Translations under genes and position numbers: made by a program | Notes under the pieces: model-generated | The model's database searches: none | Told to the model about the DNA's origin: nothing | The model's input: the letters and a program-made list of their open reading frames with translations, nothing else | Part shown: piece by piece, positions 61,455-63,627 of the stretch | Layout of the letters: each line of letters starts with the position of its first letter | Position numbering within the stretch: the first letter of the stretch is position 1 | Assembly (NCBI GenBank): GCA_025716815.1 | Contig: JAIXMN010000057.1 | Span: forward strand, 1-63,627 | Reading direction: 5' to 3' | Source of the DNA: Dichotomocladium elegans | Lineage: Eukaryota; Mucoromycota; Mucoromycetes; Mucorales; Lichtheimiaceae | DNA length: 63,627 bases

Positions 61455-61667
61455 GAGTTCCTGAACACCCTTCGCTCCTTCCGCTCTTTTTCGCTGCCAC
61501 CGCAGGCCCCATTCCGCTCCTTCCCTCCGCCGCCGCCATTCCCTCGTTTGGCGCCCTGGCAGCCGCCGCCTGTCCCTTCTGGTGTGCTGGCTCTCTCCTC
61601 CTGTTTCTCCGTCCCGGTTATCGCCGGGACTACCCAGGATAACTCCTGGGTCCTTCGGGGCCCTTGA
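61434..61667 (+). CDS. Unrecognised Pro/Phe-rich small ORF
   Basis: 77 codons (MMSHGREEFLNT...), with PPPPPFPRL and PPPVPSGV and a GC-rich 3' part containing the hairpin CCCAGG/CCTGGG (61633-61650). A second frame (61430-61642) is also open, so the composition favours ORFs by chance. It could be the 5' end of another LINE-like ORF1, since those are Pro-rich, but no downstream domain supports it. Confidence 0.25.
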   Translation: MMSHGREEFLNTLRSFRSFSLPPQAPFRSFPPPPPFPRLAPWQPPPVPSGVLALSSCFSVPVIAGTTQDNSWVLRGP

Positions 61668-61679
61668 GTGTAAGTTAAA

Positions 61680-62673
61680 GCGTATGGAGGAGTAGGGTTT
61701 TTCTGTTGACTAACAGGTTTTAATCCATGGATGCGAAATCTTTTTACCTATTGATACGACAAATTTATATAATTCAATGCGACATTATTTTATCTTGTTT
61801 ACGACATTTATTTTTGAAAATAAAGTAATTGCCTCTACGCGCAAGTAGAACCTCCAGGGAAAATTTGTGCCACCATCAATAATTTAACTGGTCAACCGAC
61901 CCGGAAAAACCACCTACATGGCTACTTATATCCATCCCTATACAGAACGATGTTTTGATGACCTTGTTTTATGAACTGGTCCGTTATTAGCATTTCATAA
62001 TAAAAGAGCTTTGATCATCTTTTCAAAGAATCAAACTCTGAGCATTTCCTTCTATTTAAATCCCTTGATTTACGTATATACAGGAGACATTCGAGGGATA
62101 ACAGGCACAATGAGAGAGCGATAGGAATAGTTCGGTGATGTATCATACTGGTAATTGCGAGAACATCACTAGAGCAATAAAGCTTTCTGATATCAGTACA
62201 TATACAAGTAAATACTACCTACCTAGTAATATTACTAGCTCCAGTAAAATAGTCTCATAACGTTGTTAGAAACAGCTCACAGGGTCTATATTGGTGGAGA
62301 GCTTCATTAGGTTGCTTCCTAAGATTGGTTATTACCATAAAGGACATATCTATTTCGGCTGAATGGCTGTAAAGTTTATAAAGATACATATACAAAAAAT
62401 TTAATACTGACGACAGAGAGTGCTGTGATTGAAGATTCAGTATCTGATGCAGCTTTGTCAACGGCTGTCAAAAGTATGTCGGTTATGGTATGTGTGATCT
62501 GCGTAGTTGTGATGCTACCCAACTATATTTGCTGTATATATAAACACTGAAAATACTCGTATTTATTACAGCCGTACACCCGCGCTATAAGTCGTGCTTA
62601 TTTCTCTCATACTGGAGGTCACTACATTCGAGCCTCAGGACTTACTATTGCTGGCTTTTATGCAGTTGTCACA
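61680..62673. other. AT-rich region without recognised genes
   Basis: Nothing supported. It has several polyA-like AATAAAG words (about 61820, 62180) and TATATA runs but no LTR pair, TIR or long ORF. It may be host intergenic DNA. Confidence 0.4.
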
Positions 62674-62922
62674 ATGGTGATTGAGTATTCAGCTATGCTT
62701 CATCATCCCACCAAACTATCTGATGCCACGCTAAAGATTGCTGCGTGTTTAATTCGCACAAAATATCGCATTCGAGCTACAGACTATAATTCACATCATG
62801 CGTTTGATCTACTTGTCACGAGATACTTCGTTTTTGAAAAGGAACGGTCACGTCATATCCCCTTTGCTGCGCCATGTTACTCGAGCATCCAATCCCAAAC
62901 AAGAAATACTGCAGCTTCATAA
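62674..62922 (+). CDS. Unrecognised 82-codon ORF
   Basis: MVIEYSAMLHHPTKL...; no signal peptide, membrane segment or known motif. It may be part of a spliced gene with the next ORF (62935-63240), which is in a different frame. It could also be chance. Confidence 0.2.
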   Translation: MVIEYSAMLHHPTKLSDATLKIAACLIRTKYRIRATDYNSHHAFDLLVTRYFVFEKERSRHIPFAAPCYSSIQSQTRNTAAS

Positions 62923-62934
62923 TGTATCAATGGT

Positions 62935-63240
62935 TTGGTGCACGAGATGTACGGTGCGTGGGCGTTGCCATTATTAAGAGTGCCCATATCAAAATCTTAT
63001 TGGCCGAGACCATGTAAACTATACCTTGCTGAGTATATACACCCAGAATCCTACCAATGTAACTACGTTTCCGGTCTGATTAACTGGAGCTTTGAGGAGG
63101 AATCCCATGAATTACCAATGATAAAAAGGAAGATTATAGGCTTATATACCAACGTCGAAATTCTTTGCAGTGAGTGTTTTCACCTTCAAAGCGCTTCCCA
63201 TTTGGGAAACAGGACCGAGACATCGGAAATAAACCTATGA
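62935..63240 (+). CDS. Unrecognised 101-codon ORF
   Basis: Reads AWALPLLRVPISKSYWPRPCK and NWSFEEESHELPM. The first codon is a GTG in context, so the start is unclear. No family recognised. The stop is at 63240. Confidence 0.2.
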   Translation: MVHEMYGAWALPLLRVPISKSYWPRPCKLYLAEYIHPESYQCNYVSGLINWSFEEESHELPMIKRKIIGLYTNVEILCSECFHLQSASHLGNRTETSEINL

Positions 63241-63627
63241 GGCATCAGCACTTGCGATTGCACATGTAATGGTTTATTCCTTATTAACACCCATAAGCGC
63301 ACATGAACGTCGATCAGTGCCGCAGTAGAAAAAAAATATTAGGTGTACATTGTAGCAGGTAACTATTGGGTCCTTAAGATATCCATGGATCGGAAATCCA
63401 CTTTTATATATAGAAAGAGGCCGGGTCAGGTAGCCAATTTCAAAAATTACAGTTCGTGGATGTCCTCAGCAATGATGAAAGGGTGCACAAGTCAGATTCT
63501 CGTGTAACAAATGGACCAAGAACCTTAGCGCTGTTTATGTAAGTGACGCCAAGCAATGCGCCAAGCGCAAGAAGATGAGTGATTTTCATTCGACGGTGAC
63601 AAAAACGTTTACATAGTCCAGGGGATG
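63241..63627. other. Window end, no gene
   Basis: AT-rich, with no ORF, LTR or RNA gene that I can support. Confidence 0.4.

Overview
The window looks like transposon-packed intergenic DNA from a filamentous fungus, probably an early-diverging one (Mucoromycota-like). The host assignment is inference. It rests on short spliceosomal introns with CTAAC-type branch sites in one transposase, eukaryotic tRNA-Asp and tRNA-Ser genes, Ty3/gypsy elements with and without chromodomains, Tc1/IS630-like and Mutator-like DNA transposons, and a fragment resembling the Fanzor proteins of such fungi. I see no confident single-copy host protein gene. The only host genes I trust are the two tRNAs.

Layout. 1-1024: stacked solo LTRs (F, G and the left third of an LTR called D). 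1025-13056: two tail-to-tail copies (A on +, B on -) of one chromodomain gypsy family. They sit inside one LTR-D, and their LTR types and target duplications are swapped, which proves an inversion. 13228-23124: a solo LTR (E) holding two young intact-looking gypsy elements. E1 is gag plus pol joined by a -1 frameshift. H has a complete pol with three zinc knuckles but no capsid. 23143-23214: tRNA-Asp, with a LINE (23215-25509) directly 5' of it. 25510-35892: chromodomain element C, split by a 5.26-kb Mutator-like element (9-bp duplication) carrying a transposase and an OTU-protease ORF; an older Tc1 relic lies inside it. 35893-40600: an A-type LTR, half a MITE, and a 3.6-kb Tc1/IS630-like transposon whose transposase is cut by a solo LTR. 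40601-42005: a second LINE ORF1 relic. 42006-42499: a solo LTR. 42512-42593: tRNA-Ser. 42614-47836: intact-looking element J. 47846-57982: LTR-L, gag-only relic M, capsid-less element K, and 5'-deleted element N. 57983-60889: LTR scraps, a degenerate Tc1/IS630 transposase, a truncated Fanzor-like ORF and a pogo-type MITE. 60890-63627: quiet sequence with a direct repeat and three unrecognised small ORFs.

How parts work together. E1, H, J, K and the M remnant share one priming site (TGGTAGCTGATG) two bases inside the LTR, and in most of them the start codon lies inside it. Six insertions of this LTR style, including four solo LTRs, have 4-bp target duplications. A, B and C lack that site and share a different T-rich leader; A and B made 5-bp duplications. 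E1 and J encode Gag while H and K do not, so H and K may depend on Gag from E1/J-type relatives (inference). Both tRNA genes have a LINE on the 5' side, transcribed away from the tRNA, and gypsy insertions within about 20 bp on the 3' side.
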